From positions 18,135 through 82,134 of the forward strand of contig JAFATA010000075.1 of the NCBI GenBank assembly GCA_019244165.1: DNA of 64,000 bases. Direction: 5' to 3'. This DNA is from Pseudonocardiales bacterium. Lineage in GTDB: Bacteria > Actinomycetota > Actinomycetes > Mycobacteriales > Pseudonocardiaceae. The translations under genes were made by a program, and so were the position numbers. Below are positions 35,249 through 43,231 of the stretch, piece after piece (the first letter of the stretch is position 1; each line of letters opens with the position of its first letter). A model generated the notes under the pieces. That model saw only the letters and a program-made list of their open reading frames with translations, had not been told where the DNA came from and searched no databases.

Positions 35249-37245
35249 ACGCGGCGGCCACGACACCGGCGGAGGAGAATAGCCAGGAGCTAGCGGCACT
35301 ATGCCGGATGCTGACCCGAGCCAGCGGTTTCCGGTTGGGATTCGTCGTCGCGAACCACCCGTCATTGCGTAGCCGGATTGCGCGGGACTGTGCGCGGACC
35401 TGTGGCGTGCGTCCCCGGGAGCTCACGCTCGATGGGCGTGCGCCGGAGGGGATCGTCACGCAGTTAGAGCAAGCGGTCGGCGAGGATCAGCCGACCGCGC
35501 TGTTCGTCTACGGGCTGGAATCCCTGCTCGACTTACGCCTGCGCCAGTCTCCGGCAATGGACCTGCTCAACCTCAACCGGGATTATTGCTGGCAGCGTTT
35601 CCCGTGGCCGGTCGTCTTCGTGGCGCCGCTGTTCGCCGTGCGCGAGTTCGCTCGTCAGGCTCCCGACTTCTGGTCGGGACGAACGGGCGTGTATCGCTTC
35701 ACCGGGGACCGCGACGACATCCACGAAACCCTGGCCGGACTGGGAATCGACTACGACTGGTCGTTGGAGGCTTCATCCAAGCTTGAGCGAGGTGAAATTC
35801 TCGACCACGTCCAGGCCGAACTCGCCGGCCGGTCGGATGAGGACCCTGAAATCAGGGTGGAGTTGCTGTCGTTGCTGGCCCGAGCCGCTTCCTTTGCGCA
35901 CGACTGGCCAAGAGAGCAGCAGCTGCTGGCACAAGCACTCCCGATCTACCGCCACATCGGCGACCGCCACGGCGAAGCGAATACGATCAAAACGCTGGGG
36001 GACGTAGCGCTCCAGCAGGACCGCTACCAGGAGGCCACGGAGCACTACGAGCAGACACTCCCAATCTACCGCCAGAGCGGCGACCGGCGCGGCGAAGCAT
36101 ATGCGATCAAAGCGCTCGGGGACGTAGCACTGCGGCAGTCCCGCTTCCAGGAGGCCACGGAGCACTACGAGCAGGCACTCCCAATCTACCGCCAGAGCGG
36201 CGACCGGCGCGGCGAAGCATATGCGATCCAGGCCCTGGGGGACGTAGCACTGCGGCAGGCCCGCTATACGCAGGCTACCGAGCACTACGAGCAGGCACTC
36301 CCAATCTACCGCCACATCGGCGACCGCCACAGCGAAGCGAATACGATCAAAACGCTGGGGGACGTAGCACTGCAGCAGTCCCGCTACCAGGAGGCCACGG
36401 AGCACTACGAGCAGGCACTACGGATCTACCGCCAGATCAGCGCCCGGCGCGGCGAAGCATATGCGATCCAGGCCCTGGGGGACGTAGCACTGCGGCAGGC
36501 CCGCTATGCACAGGCCACAGAGCACTACGAGCAGGCACTGCCGATCTACCGCCAGATCGGCGCCCGCCACAGCGAAGCAAACACGATCAAGGCACTGGGA
36601 GACGCGGCGCGGATGCAGGCCCGCTATGCACAGGCCACGGAGCACTACGAGCAGGCACTACGGATCTACCGCCAGATCGGCGCCCGGCGCGGCGAAGCAA
36701 ACACGATCAAAGCGCTGGGGGACGTAGCACTGCGACAGAACCGCTACCAAGAGGCCACCGAGCACTACGAGCAGGCACTCCCGATCTACCGCCAGATCGG
36801 CGCCCGGCACGGCGAAGCTAATGTGATCCAAGGACTGGGTGACGTGGCGCTGAAACAGTCCCGTTACGACGAAGCCGCTGGGCAGTATGACCAATCGCTG
36901 CCGGTCTACCGCCAGATCGGCGACCGGCTCGGCGAAGCGAACGCGATCAAGGCCCTGGGTGACGTGGCGCTGGCGCAGGCCCGCTATGCGGAGGCCGCTA
37001 AGCACTACCAGCAGGCACTGCCGATCTACCGCCAGATCGGCGACCGGCTCGGCGAAGCGAACGCCCTAGTTTCGCGCGCCCGGCTAGCAATCGCCACGGG
37101 TAAGCGCGCGGACGCCGTTTCGGAGATGGCCGAGGCGATCCACATTTACACCGCCATCGGCCTCACCAAGCGGGCCGAAACGCTCCAGTCCGAAGTAGCT
37201 ACCTGGGAGACCACCGGTGCTGAGATGTCGGACTACAGTGAGTGA
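35245..37245 (+). CDS. P-loop-like/TPR protein with ten near-identical tetratricopeptide repeats
   Basis: 666 aa. The first about 225 residues resemble a degenerate NTPase region (RLGFVVANHPSLRSRIARD, TALFVYGLESLLDLRL) lacking a clear Walker A. From about residue 230 to 605 there are about ten 40-residue TPR-type repeats of the form ALPIYRQIGDRxGEANxIKALGDVALxQxRYxEATEHYEQ. This is the repeat type found in actinobacterial STAND/TPR regulators and NB-ARC proteins, used for protein or peptide binding. Coupled to the NTPase before it and to the flavoprotein fragment after it by 4-bp overlaps. Confidence 0.8.
   Translation: MNAAATTPAEENSQELAALCRMLTRASGFRLGFVVANHPSLRSRIARDCARTCGVRPRELTLDGRAPEGIVTQLEQAVGEDQPTALFVYGLESLLDLRLRQSPAMDLLNLNRDYCWQRFPWPVVFVAPLFAVREFARQAPDFWSGRTGVYRFTGDRDDIHETLAGLGIDYDWSLEASSKLERGEILDHVQAELAGRSDEDPEIRVELLSLLARAASFAHDWPREQQLLAQALPIYRHIGDRHGEANTIKTLGDVALQQDRYQEATEHYEQTLPIYRQSGDRRGEAYAIKALGDVALRQSRFQEATEHYEQALPIYRQSGDRRGEAYAIQALGDVALRQARYTQATEHYEQALPIYRHIGDRHSEANTIKTLGDVALQQSRYQEATEHYEQALRIYRQISARRGEAYAIQALGDVALRQARYAQATEHYEQALPIYRQIGARHSEANTIKALGDAARMQARYAQATEHYEQALRIYRQIGARRGEANTIKALGDVALRQNRYQEATEHYEQALPIYRQIGARHGEANVIQGLGDVALKQSRYDEAAGQYDQSLPVYRQIGDRLGEANAIKALGDVALAQARYAEAAKHYQQALPIYRQIGDRLGEANALVSRARLAIATGKRADAVSEMAEAIHIYTAIGLTKRAETLQSEVATWETTGAEMSDYSE
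35938..37137 (+). repeat. 120-bp tandem repeats coding the TPR array
   Basis: The block beginning with (C/A)T(C/A)-ATCTACCGCCA recurs every 120 bp exactly, about ten times, with the strongest identity in GAGCACTACGAGCAGGCACT. Such uniformity shows recent expansion or gene conversion, and copy number may vary between strains. It is a coding repeat, not a CRISPR array. Confidence 0.85.
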
Positions 37246-37472
37246 CAGACGGTGAGGTAGGAGCGTGGGTAGTGTTTCCCCGTGTCAACGCTGCACACGC
37301 CCGGCACCCGTCGTGGAACAGCCACCTTGATACCTTGCGCCGGGCTGGCGTACACCTTGTTTACGGCGATGACGTGTGGCCGCTCCACGAGCCGCGCAGC
37401 GCACCAGGACGTGAATTGCCCTGGTCAGCCGTTCTCGACGTGGTGAACGCGGCCGTTCCCGTCGCGCGCTAA
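37242..37472 (+). pseudogene. C-terminal fragment of a flavoprotein (HFCD type)
   Basis: 76 aa. VVFPRVNAAHARHPSWNSHLDTLRRAGVHL followed by LPWSAVLDVVN matches the C-terminal third of flavoproteins such as the one at 26511-27044 (VVPYVKPSLAAHPEFGRNL). The FMN-binding N-terminal part is missing. The GTG at 37242 overlaps the stop of the TPR gene (GTGA), so the fragment is still placed for coupled translation. Either a fusion junction after deletion, or a domesticated small subunit. Confidence 0.6.
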
Positions 37473-37483
37473 TAAGATCATTG

Positions 37484-37528
37484 TTTGTGTGCGTTCGGCG
37501 ACAGGATGCGTCGCCGAACGCACACAAA
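37484..37528. repeat. 19-bp perfect inverted repeat, hairpin family copy 1
   Basis: TTTGTGTGCGTTCGGCGAC, a 7-nt spacer, then the exact reverse complement, followed by a short A-run and GCGATCAATCCTTGCC. A second element with the same ends (TTTGTGTGC ... GGCGAC) is at 53228-53288, and the flank GATCA(A/G)TCCTTGC is shared too. It could act as a terminator between the NTPase/TPR operon and the convergent secreted-protein gene. Confidence 0.75.
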
Positions 37529-37603
37529 AAGCGATCAATCCTTGCCGGTAGCCAGACAATACGGATACCGGACGTTTTGTCCAGCCTTGGTGGTGCCTGG
37601 TAT

Positions 37604-38332
37604 TCAACCAGTGGACGGGGAATCCAGCGCTGTCCCGGACGGGAGTTCCCTTTGGGCGTCAGAATGGAATTCACGCTCTACGGCGCTTCGCTGCCCCGAC
37701 GTGCCCGACGACCTGTGGGGGGTGGAACTGGTTTGGTGGAGCTGGTCACCATTCGATGGCTCGTTGACAACGCTGGTGGATGTGTTGGATTTGGTCGGGG
37801 AGTGGGCTTTGACGGTCGGACTGGTTCCCGAGGTACCAGTAGTGGTGCTACCGGTTGTGCCGGATTCGGTTGCGGTTTGGTCGAGCTCCGGCGGGCCCCC
37901 CTTGGTGGATAGGTGAGTCGCGGAGTCGGCGGGAGCAGCAGTCTCAGGTGCCGGTGTTACGGCGTGGCTCGGGGCTAGTGGGGGTAGCGGGGCCGGGAGG
38001 GCTCGTGGCTGAGGGCGTGCTGACGGCAGCGGTTTCTGGGGCGCCGGGGTTACTTTAGGCTTTACTTTAGGCGCCGGGGTTACTCGGGGTGCAGGAACTG
38101 CTGGGGACACCACAGGGGGCGCCGGTACGTTGGCCGGAACCGGAATAGGCATGCTCGCCTTTGGTGGAGCGCCTGCCGCGGGCACTGTCACCAGAGAGGT
38201 CTGTCCATAGTCCACGGTCTCATCGTGGCGTTGTTGGTTTAATACCAGGGTGGTCAGTACACCGACGGCCATTGCGGCGGTCGCCAGAAAGGCCAGCATG
38301 GTTCGATTCGAACGTATCCAGTGGACGTCCAT
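37604..38332 (-). CDS. Membrane-anchored Pro/Ala/Thr-rich exported protein
   Basis: 242 aa. N-terminal basic stretch and one transmembrane helix (MLAFLATAAMAVGVLTTLVL), then about 200 residues of low-complexity Pro/Ala/Thr/Ser sequence (VPAPPVVSPAVPAPRVTPAPKVKPKV and similar). Composition is that of a cell-wall-spanning stalk, perhaps O-mannosylated. No catalytic domain. Family not recognised. Confidence 0.6.
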   Translation of the reverse strand: MDVHWIRSNRTMLAFLATAAMAVGVLTTLVLNQQRHDETVDYGQTSLVTVPAAGAPPKASMPIPVPANVPAPPVVSPAVPAPRVTPAPKVKPKVTPAPQKPLPSARPQPRALPAPLPPLAPSHAVTPAPETAAPADSATHLSTKGGPPELDQTATESGTTGSTTTGTSGTSPTVKAHSPTKSNTSTSVVNEPSNGDQLHQTSSTPHRSSGTSGQRSAVEREFHSDAQRELPSGTALDSPSTG

Positions 38333-38520
38333 TAAGGCCCCCTCGACTCGACCCCACAGGAATCAAACCGGATTTGCGCACGCGAGAGAAATCGCAAAAT
38401 CAGGTAGTGACAGGCTCAGCAGAACTCGTGGACGGCGGGAACGCGGGACGCTGCGACGTAAGGCTTGAACCCCCCCAATAGTACCAGCCCCGACCAGGTG
38501 CCAGGGTAAGTCGCCTTTCA

Positions 38521-38829
38521 GTGCGGGTCAAGAGCTGGACGCCAGATGCTAGGACGTGCCTCGTAGATCTCGTCGTCTGCGATCGACTCTCCTGCTGCCT
38601 CGAGGGCAACTACGCGCCGGTGTGGCGGGAGCACACGATCACCCAGTTGGCTGTCCCCGGCAGCATCCCGGCCCATCTCGACGGGCGTTACCTCCGCAAC
38701 GGTCCGAACCCGATCACCGAGTTCATCTTCATCCCCCATGCACCACAGGCCCCCGAGGACGCCGCGATCCACCTGCCGTACCGGGTTCCCTACGGATTCT
38801 ACGGCAACTGGGTACCCGCCGCATCCTGA
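38521..38829 (+). pseudogene. Carotenoid oxygenase with most of the gene deleted
   Basis: 102 codons. The first half matches the conserved N terminus of carotenoid cleavage oxygenases ([28 protein letters not shown]); the second half matches their C terminus ([26 protein letters not shown]). The enzyme is normally about 480 aa, and all four iron-binding His regions except the last few residues are gone, so this is an internal deletion remnant that happens to stay in frame. Not expected to be active. Confidence 0.7.
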
Positions 38830-38851
38830 TGCGGCCCCTGCGGCGCTGTTA

Positions 38852-39622
38852 TCACGCCTGGCAAGCGAGGGCTATCCCGAGCAGCTGTGCGATCAGCAGC
38901 ATTTCCTTCTGGTGCTGCTCCACCAGCTCATCCCCGTGAAGTACGTCGAGGGTCAGCAGGCCAAAAATTTCTGTACTCGTGGCAACCGGAACGGAGATGT
39001 AGGCCCCGTAGTCAGCCGGGAACCTCAAGGAGTTTTCCGGATGGATATTCTGCCTAAATTCCGTCTGGCGGCTCTCCAGCAACTTAAAGACTTCCGCGTG
39101 GGCGGGATTAGTGCTGGAGAACGTCGTTTGCGGCCTCGAGTCACGTCCGGTGTAGACGCGACAGACCAGCTCCCTCTCGTGGTCGTTACATTTGTACTCA
39201 AAGTAGCACGAGCGCGCTCCTTTTATACCAGGAAACTGCGCGACGTAGTTCACCACCGCCTGTTTTGCCGCCCCCTTCGCTTCCATCCGTTCGGTCTCGT
39301 CGGGTGCGGTGATAATTCGGTCAATAATGTCCGTCAGCGGCAGCAGGACAGACCTGAGGGCGAGCTGATAATTGGCAACAGCTTTCTTGGCCAGCTGCTC
39401 GGCATCTTCTCTCGCCCGCACCTCGATCCACGTTTGACGAGCCGGCAGGAGCAGTGCCACCATGGTGGCGCCAGCACCGCCAAGCTTGATTGACCAGCCA
39501 GCCCACAGCGGCCAGCTCTCGGCGGCCTCAGCCTGGAGGACGAACGCTGCGCCGGCTAACATCGCGGCGAGGACGGTGCCACCCCACCAGTGCAGCAAGC
39601 GTGGCCAGCCGCTGTTATCCAT
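38852..39622 (-). CDS. Membrane protein with C-terminal GAF-like domain
   Basis: 256 aa. Two N-terminal transmembrane helices (LLHWWGGTVLAAMLAGAAFVLQA and IKLGGAGATMVALLLPA), a linker helix (REDAEQLAKKAVANYQLALRSVLLPL), and a GAF-type domain (SCYFEYKCNDHERELVCRVYTG, GAYISVPVATSTEIFGLLTLDV). No output domain. It may sense a ligand or redox state and signal by contact. The gene ends close to the carotenoid oxygenase relic and has no obvious operon partner. Confidence 0.65.
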   Translation of the reverse strand: MDNSGWPRLLHWWGGTVLAAMLAGAAFVLQAEAAESWPLWAGWSIKLGGAGATMVALLLPARQTWIEVRAREDAEQLAKKAVANYQLALRSVLLPLTDIIDRIITAPDETERMEAKGAAKQAVVNYVAQFPGIKGARSCYFEYKCNDHERELVCRVYTGRDSRPQTTFSSTNPAHAEVFKLLESRQTEFRQNIHPENSLRFPADYGAYISVPVATSTEIFGLLTLDVLHGDELVEQHQKEMLLIAQLLGIALACQA

Positions 39623-39803
39623 ACCGCAGAAGATAATCGATCGAGTAACGATCGTTCCTCAGTGCTTAACGATCCGCTAGAATTAAGGGCCGCGAGGACG
39701 CTGTGGGTCGCCTGAGCGAGCCGCAGGCTGGCCTGCTGCATCCAGTGGCTCCTGAGCGTTGGACCAGGTAAGATGGAGCACAGTACGCGGGAAGAGAGGG
39801 ATC

Positions 39804-40049
39804 ATGGCCGGCTGGAAGTCACCCATGGTGACAGGTGAGGTGTCCAGTCAGAAGATCCCCAGCGTGGACCCCGAAACGGAGCGGGCAGCCGCCGACGTGG
39901 TCCGGGATCCCGACGCGTACTTCGAGCGCCAACGGGCGATCTGTGAGCGGGAGGCTGAAGAGTACGTAAAATGGGCGCTCGCCCGTGCCTATTCGATGCG
40001 CTCCCGCACCAGTGTGCGGACGCTGCTTTCCCGGTTGTCCCCCGGCTGA
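39804..40049 (+). CDS. Hypothetical small protein, 81 aa
   Basis: From the ATG at 39804 (MAGWKSPMVTGEVSSQ). Charged, helix-prone (PETERAAADVVRDPDAYFERQRAICEREAEEYVKWALARAY) without membrane segments. Eight base pairs separate it from the phosphatase start, so they are probably co-transcribed. Family not recognised. Confidence 0.55.
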   Translation: MAGWKSPMVTGEVSSQKIPSVDPETERAAADVVRDPDAYFERQRAICEREAEEYVKWALARAYSMRSRTSVRTLLSRLSPG

Positions 40050-40056
40050 GCCACCG

Positions 40057-40791
40057 GTGGTAGTGCAGCGCAACCGGTGCCTGGAGTGGGACGGCTGCTA
40101 CAACGGCCGCGATCTGGGCGGTTTGCGCACCGCCGACGGTCGCCACACCCGCTGGGGCGCCGTTGTCCGCTCGGCCGCGCCACACCTTTTTACCTCGGAT
40201 GGCTGGTTGGCGTTGCAGGAGCACGGCATCCGCACCGTCATCGACCTACGGAACGACGACGAGATCCAACCCGACACCGCGCCTCGCCCGGCTGACCTGC
40301 TTATCGTCCGTCTGTCGATGGACGCCGCGCAGGACGCCGCATTCTGGGAGCGCTGGGCCACCGGTGGGCAGTTCGGCACCCCGCTGTACTACCGGCCCTT
40401 CCTGGACCGCTACCCGCATCTGATCGCCGGGGTCCTCGGCGCCATCGCCCATGCCCGCCCGGGCGGCGTCCTCGTGCACTGCGTCCAAGGGCGCGATCGC
40501 ACGGGGCTGATCGCCTTAATGCTGCTGGCGCTGATCGGGGTGCCAGCCGAGGACATCGCCGCCGACTACGTGCTGAGCACTCATGGCCTGACGCCGCTGT
40601 TTGGCCGCCTCGGGCTGGAGGATCAAGGCCCCGTGATCGAGGAGTTCCTGGCCCGCTCGGGCACCTGCGCTCGCGACATCATCCTTTCCACGCTGGCTTC
40701 GCTGGATGCCCCGGCCTACCTGCGATCCGCTGGCCTTGGCGACGACGACCTTGCCGCGCTCCGCGCCAGGCTTCTCACCCCGACGTCCTGA
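40057..40791 (+). CDS. Tyrosine-type protein phosphatase (dual-specificity/PtpB-like)
   Basis: 244 aa from the GTG at 40057; the track's start lies in the preceding gene. N-terminal CYNGRDLGGLRTADG and VVRSAAPHLFT are typical of the PtpB-like family, and the active-site loop VHCVQGRDRTG gives the Cys-x5-Arg signature. It may dephosphorylate proteins or phosphoinositides. Ends with LRARLLTPTS close to a convergent secreted-protein gene. Confidence 0.82.
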   Translation: MVVQRNRCLEWDGCYNGRDLGGLRTADGRHTRWGAVVRSAAPHLFTSDGWLALQEHGIRTVIDLRNDDEIQPDTAPRPADLLIVRLSMDAAQDAAFWERWATGGQFGTPLYYRPFLDRYPHLIAGVLGAIAHARPGGVLVHCVQGRDRTGLIALMLLALIGVPAEDIAADYVLSTHGLTPLFGRLGLEDQGPVIEEFLARSGTCARDIILSTLASLDAPAYLRSAGLGDDDLAALRARLLTPTS

Positions 40792-40792
40792 C

Positions 40793-41359
40793 TCACGAGG
40801 TGCCGAAGGAGAAGTGCCGGTCAGCAGCGGCAGAGGCGAGCGTGACCGTCAGCGGCAGGGTGAACGACTGGCCCGCGCACCTGCGGTCGGCATTGGCCGC
40901 CATCGTCACGCGGATGATGTACGCGCGGATGCCTCCTGGCTTGATGAAGCCCACCGGAGCGTCGACTTCCTGGCTGGTGACGGTCCCGGCGGGGCACCCC
41001 CCGGGGGTTGCCCGCGATGTGCCCGCGCTGATCGAGGTGACCTGAACACCGTAGTCATTGGTGTTGTTGACGTAGAGCGGGAAGGCTTTCGTGGCTCCAG
41101 GGGGCAGGCTGCGGGTGTCGTTGTCCGGAGCGACGGTGAGCTCAACCGAGGTGGTCGCCCCGGTCTTACCGCCGCCGGCAGTGCCGATGAGGAACCCCAC
41201 GCCGACCAGCGCCAAGGCGATGATCAGGGCGAGACCATCGAAGACGCTCAGGTTGCGTACGGCGGCGCCCCACCCGTCCGCCATAACACCGTTCTCCACA
41301 ACGCCGTCCGCGACAGCGCTGTTCTCCACGGCGCTGTTCTCTACCGGGCCGTCGTCCAT
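40793..41359 (-). CDS. Membrane-anchored extracytoplasmic beta-domain protein
   Basis: 188 aa. Acidic N terminus with repeated VENSAVENSAV, one transmembrane segment (LALIIALALVGVGFLIGTAGG), then a beta-rich domain (ATKAFPLYVNNTNDYGVQV, GGIRAYIIRVTMAAN, SFTLPLTVTLASA) with a few Cys that could form a disulfide. Likely anchored outside the cell. No named family recognised. Confidence 0.6.
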   Translation of the reverse strand: MDDGPVENSAVENSAVADGVVENGVMADGWGAAVRNLSVFDGLALIIALALVGVGFLIGTAGGGKTGATTSVELTVAPDNDTRSLPPGATKAFPLYVNNTNDYGVQVTSISAGTSRATPGGCPAGTVTSQEVDAPVGFIKPGGIRAYIIRVTMAANADRRCAGQSFTLPLTVTLASAAADRHFSFGTS

Positions 41360-41519
41360 GGCAAGACTCCCTCCAAGACCCAGTCACCCACGAGCGCTGC
41401 GACTGTCCGTGGCCAGAACGCTGCGCTCTGTCAGGTCTCAGGGACAGGCTATGCGGTGCCGCCGGGGCCGGTGCCGCCCGGGTGCCGCTTGCTGGTACCG
41501 GTAGCGCCTTGATCATGGG

Positions 41520-42902
41520 TTAGAGGACCTTAAGCTCCTCGATGACCGATTCAACGGAGGATTTGGCGTCACCGAACAGCATCGCGGTGCCCGGAGAGTA
41601 GTACAGCTCGTTCTCGATGCCGGCGAAACCAGGGTTCATCGAGCGCTTGAGCACGATGACCGATTTGCTCTGGTCGACGTTGAGGATGGGCATGCCGTGG
41701 ATCGGCGAGCTGGAGTCGGTGCGGGCGGCGGGGTTGGTGACGTCGTTGGCACCGATGACCAGCGCGAGGTCAGTGCGGGCGAACTCGCCGTTGATCTCGT
41801 CCATCTCCTTGAGCTGCTCGTAAGGCACGTCGGCCTCGGCGAGCAACACATTCATGTGGCCGGGCATCCGGCCGGCCACCGGGTGGATGGCGTACTTGAC
41901 CCCGACGCCCTTCTCCTCCAGCAACTTGGCCATGTCCCGCACGGCGTGCTGGGCCTGGGCCACCGCCATCCCGTACCCGGGCACCACGATGACCTGGTTG
42001 GCGTAGGCCATCTGGACTGCCGCATCGGCGGCGCTGGTCTCCCGGACGGTCCGCTCCCCGATCTCCCGACCGGCTGCGGCACCACCCCCGCCGAACCCGC
42101 CGGCGACGATCGCCGGGATGGACCGGTTCATCGCCTTGGCCATCAGGTTGGTGAGAATCGAACCCGAAGCGCCGACGATCATACCGGCGACGATCATTGC
42201 GGTGTTGCTCAGCGCCAGCCCGGCCGCCGCGGCCGACAGCCCGGTCAGCGCGTTAAGCAGCGAGATCACCACTGGCATGTCGGCGCCGCCGATCGGCAGC
42301 ACGACCAGCAACCCCACCGCCGCGGCGAACACCAGCGTCCCGATGATCAACAATTCCGAGTCGTTGCCGAGACCGATCGCGACCGCGCAGGCCAGTGCCG
42401 CCAGCACCACCAGCGCGTTGAGCAGCTGCTGGGAGTTCCCCAGGCTGATCGGTCGGCCGGGGATGAGTCCTTGCAGCTTGCCGAAGGCCACCAGGGAGCC
42501 CCAGAACGACACCGACCCGACGATCGCGCCGAACAGCGAGGCGACCATCACGTACGTGGGTTCCCCGCTGAAGGCGGCGGTGCTGTTGAACTCCACCCAG
42601 GCGATCAGCGCGACCGCACCGCCGCCGACACCGTTGAACAGCGCCACCATCTGCGGCATCGCGGTCATCTTGACCCGCTGGGCGGCCGGCACCCCGATCG
42701 CGGTGCCCAGCGCCACGCCCAGCACGATGAGCGCCCAGTTGCCCACCCCGGGGACGATCAGGGCCGCCAGCACCGCGACACCCATTCCCACCGCCGCGAT
42801 GAGGTTGCCGCGCACCGCGGTGCGCGGCCCGGTCAGACCCATCAAGCCATAGATGAGCAGCGCGAAGGCGACGATGTAGAGGGCCACAGTCGGGGTGGTC
42901 AT
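41520..42902 (-). CDS. pntB: NAD(P) transhydrogenase, beta subunit
   Basis: 460 aa. About nine transmembrane helices in the first two thirds, then the NADP(H)-binding domain with VIVVPGYGMAVAQAQHAV, HPVAGRMPGHMNVLLAEADVPY and IGANDVTNPAARTDSSSPIHGMPI. It joins the alpha subunits to couple hydride transfer from NADH to NADP+ to proton entry. The ATG overlaps the pntAb stop (ATGA). Complete by length and motifs. Confidence 0.95.
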   Translation of the reverse strand: MTTPTVALYIVAFALLIYGLMGLTGPRTAVRGNLIAAVGMGVAVLAALIVPGVGNWALIVLGVALGTAIGVPAAQRVKMTAMPQMVALFNGVGGGAVALIAWVEFNSTAAFSGEPTYVMVASLFGAIVGSVSFWGSLVAFGKLQGLIPGRPISLGNSQQLLNALVVLAALACAVAIGLGNDSELLIIGTLVFAAAVGLLVVLPIGGADMPVVISLLNALTGLSAAAAGLALSNTAMIVAGMIVGASGSILTNLMAKAMNRSIPAIVAGGFGGGGAAAGREIGERTVRETSAADAAVQMAYANQVIVVPGYGMAVAQAQHAVRDMAKLLEEKGVGVKYAIHPVAGRMPGHMNVLLAEADVPYEQLKEMDEINGEFARTDLALVIGANDVTNPAARTDSSSPIHGMPILNVDQSKSVIVLKRSMNPGFAGIENELYYSPGTAMLFGDAKSSVESVIEELKVL

Positions 42903-43231
42903 CGCTGCTCGTCACCCTGTTCCTGATCACCCCGGGTGCCGGCCCTGGCGGGTTGCTTGCCCTTGAACATTCCCAGCATCCGGTCGGTGACCAGGAAGCC
43001 ACCGACCACATTGATGGTGCCGAACGCGATCGCCACGACCAGCAGCAGCTTGTCAAAGGGGGTGAGATCGTGACTCAAGCCGAGCACCAGGATGCCGCCA
43101 AGCAGCACGATGCCATGGATGGCGTTCGTGCCGGACATCAGCGGGGTGTGCAGGGTGTTGGGCACCTTGGAGATCACCGCAAAGCCGACGAAACCGGCTA
43201 GCACCAGGATCGCCAGGTTGGCCAGCAGCAT
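42899..43231 (-). CDS. pntAb: NAD(P) transhydrogenase, membrane alpha-2 subunit
   Basis: 110 aa with three to four transmembrane helices (ANLAILVLAGFVGFAVIS, GIVLLGGILVLGL, KLLLVVAIAFGTINVVGGFLVTDRMLGMF). Split alpha subunits (PntAa/PntAb) are the rule in actinobacteria. Four-base overlaps with pntAa and pntB. Confidence 0.93.
   Translation of the reverse strand: MLLANLAILVLAGFVGFAVISKVPNTLHTPLMSGTNAIHGIVLLGGILVLGLSHDLTPFDKLLLVVAIAFGTINVVGGFLVTDRMLGMFKGKQPARAGTRGDQEQGDEQR

Noticed and set aside
35938-37137. Regular repeat array that might be taken for CRISPR
   Set aside because: Period is 120 bp with no unique spacers, and the array is an open reading frame coding TPR units.
39556-39741. 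61-aa minus-strand ORF upstream of the GAF membrane protein
   Set aside because: No ribosome site and the end overlaps the GAF gene in another frame; nothing recognisable.
41697-42926. 409-aa plus-strand ORF opposite pntB
   Set aside because: His/Gln/Arg-rich antisense frame; pntB is complete on the other strand.
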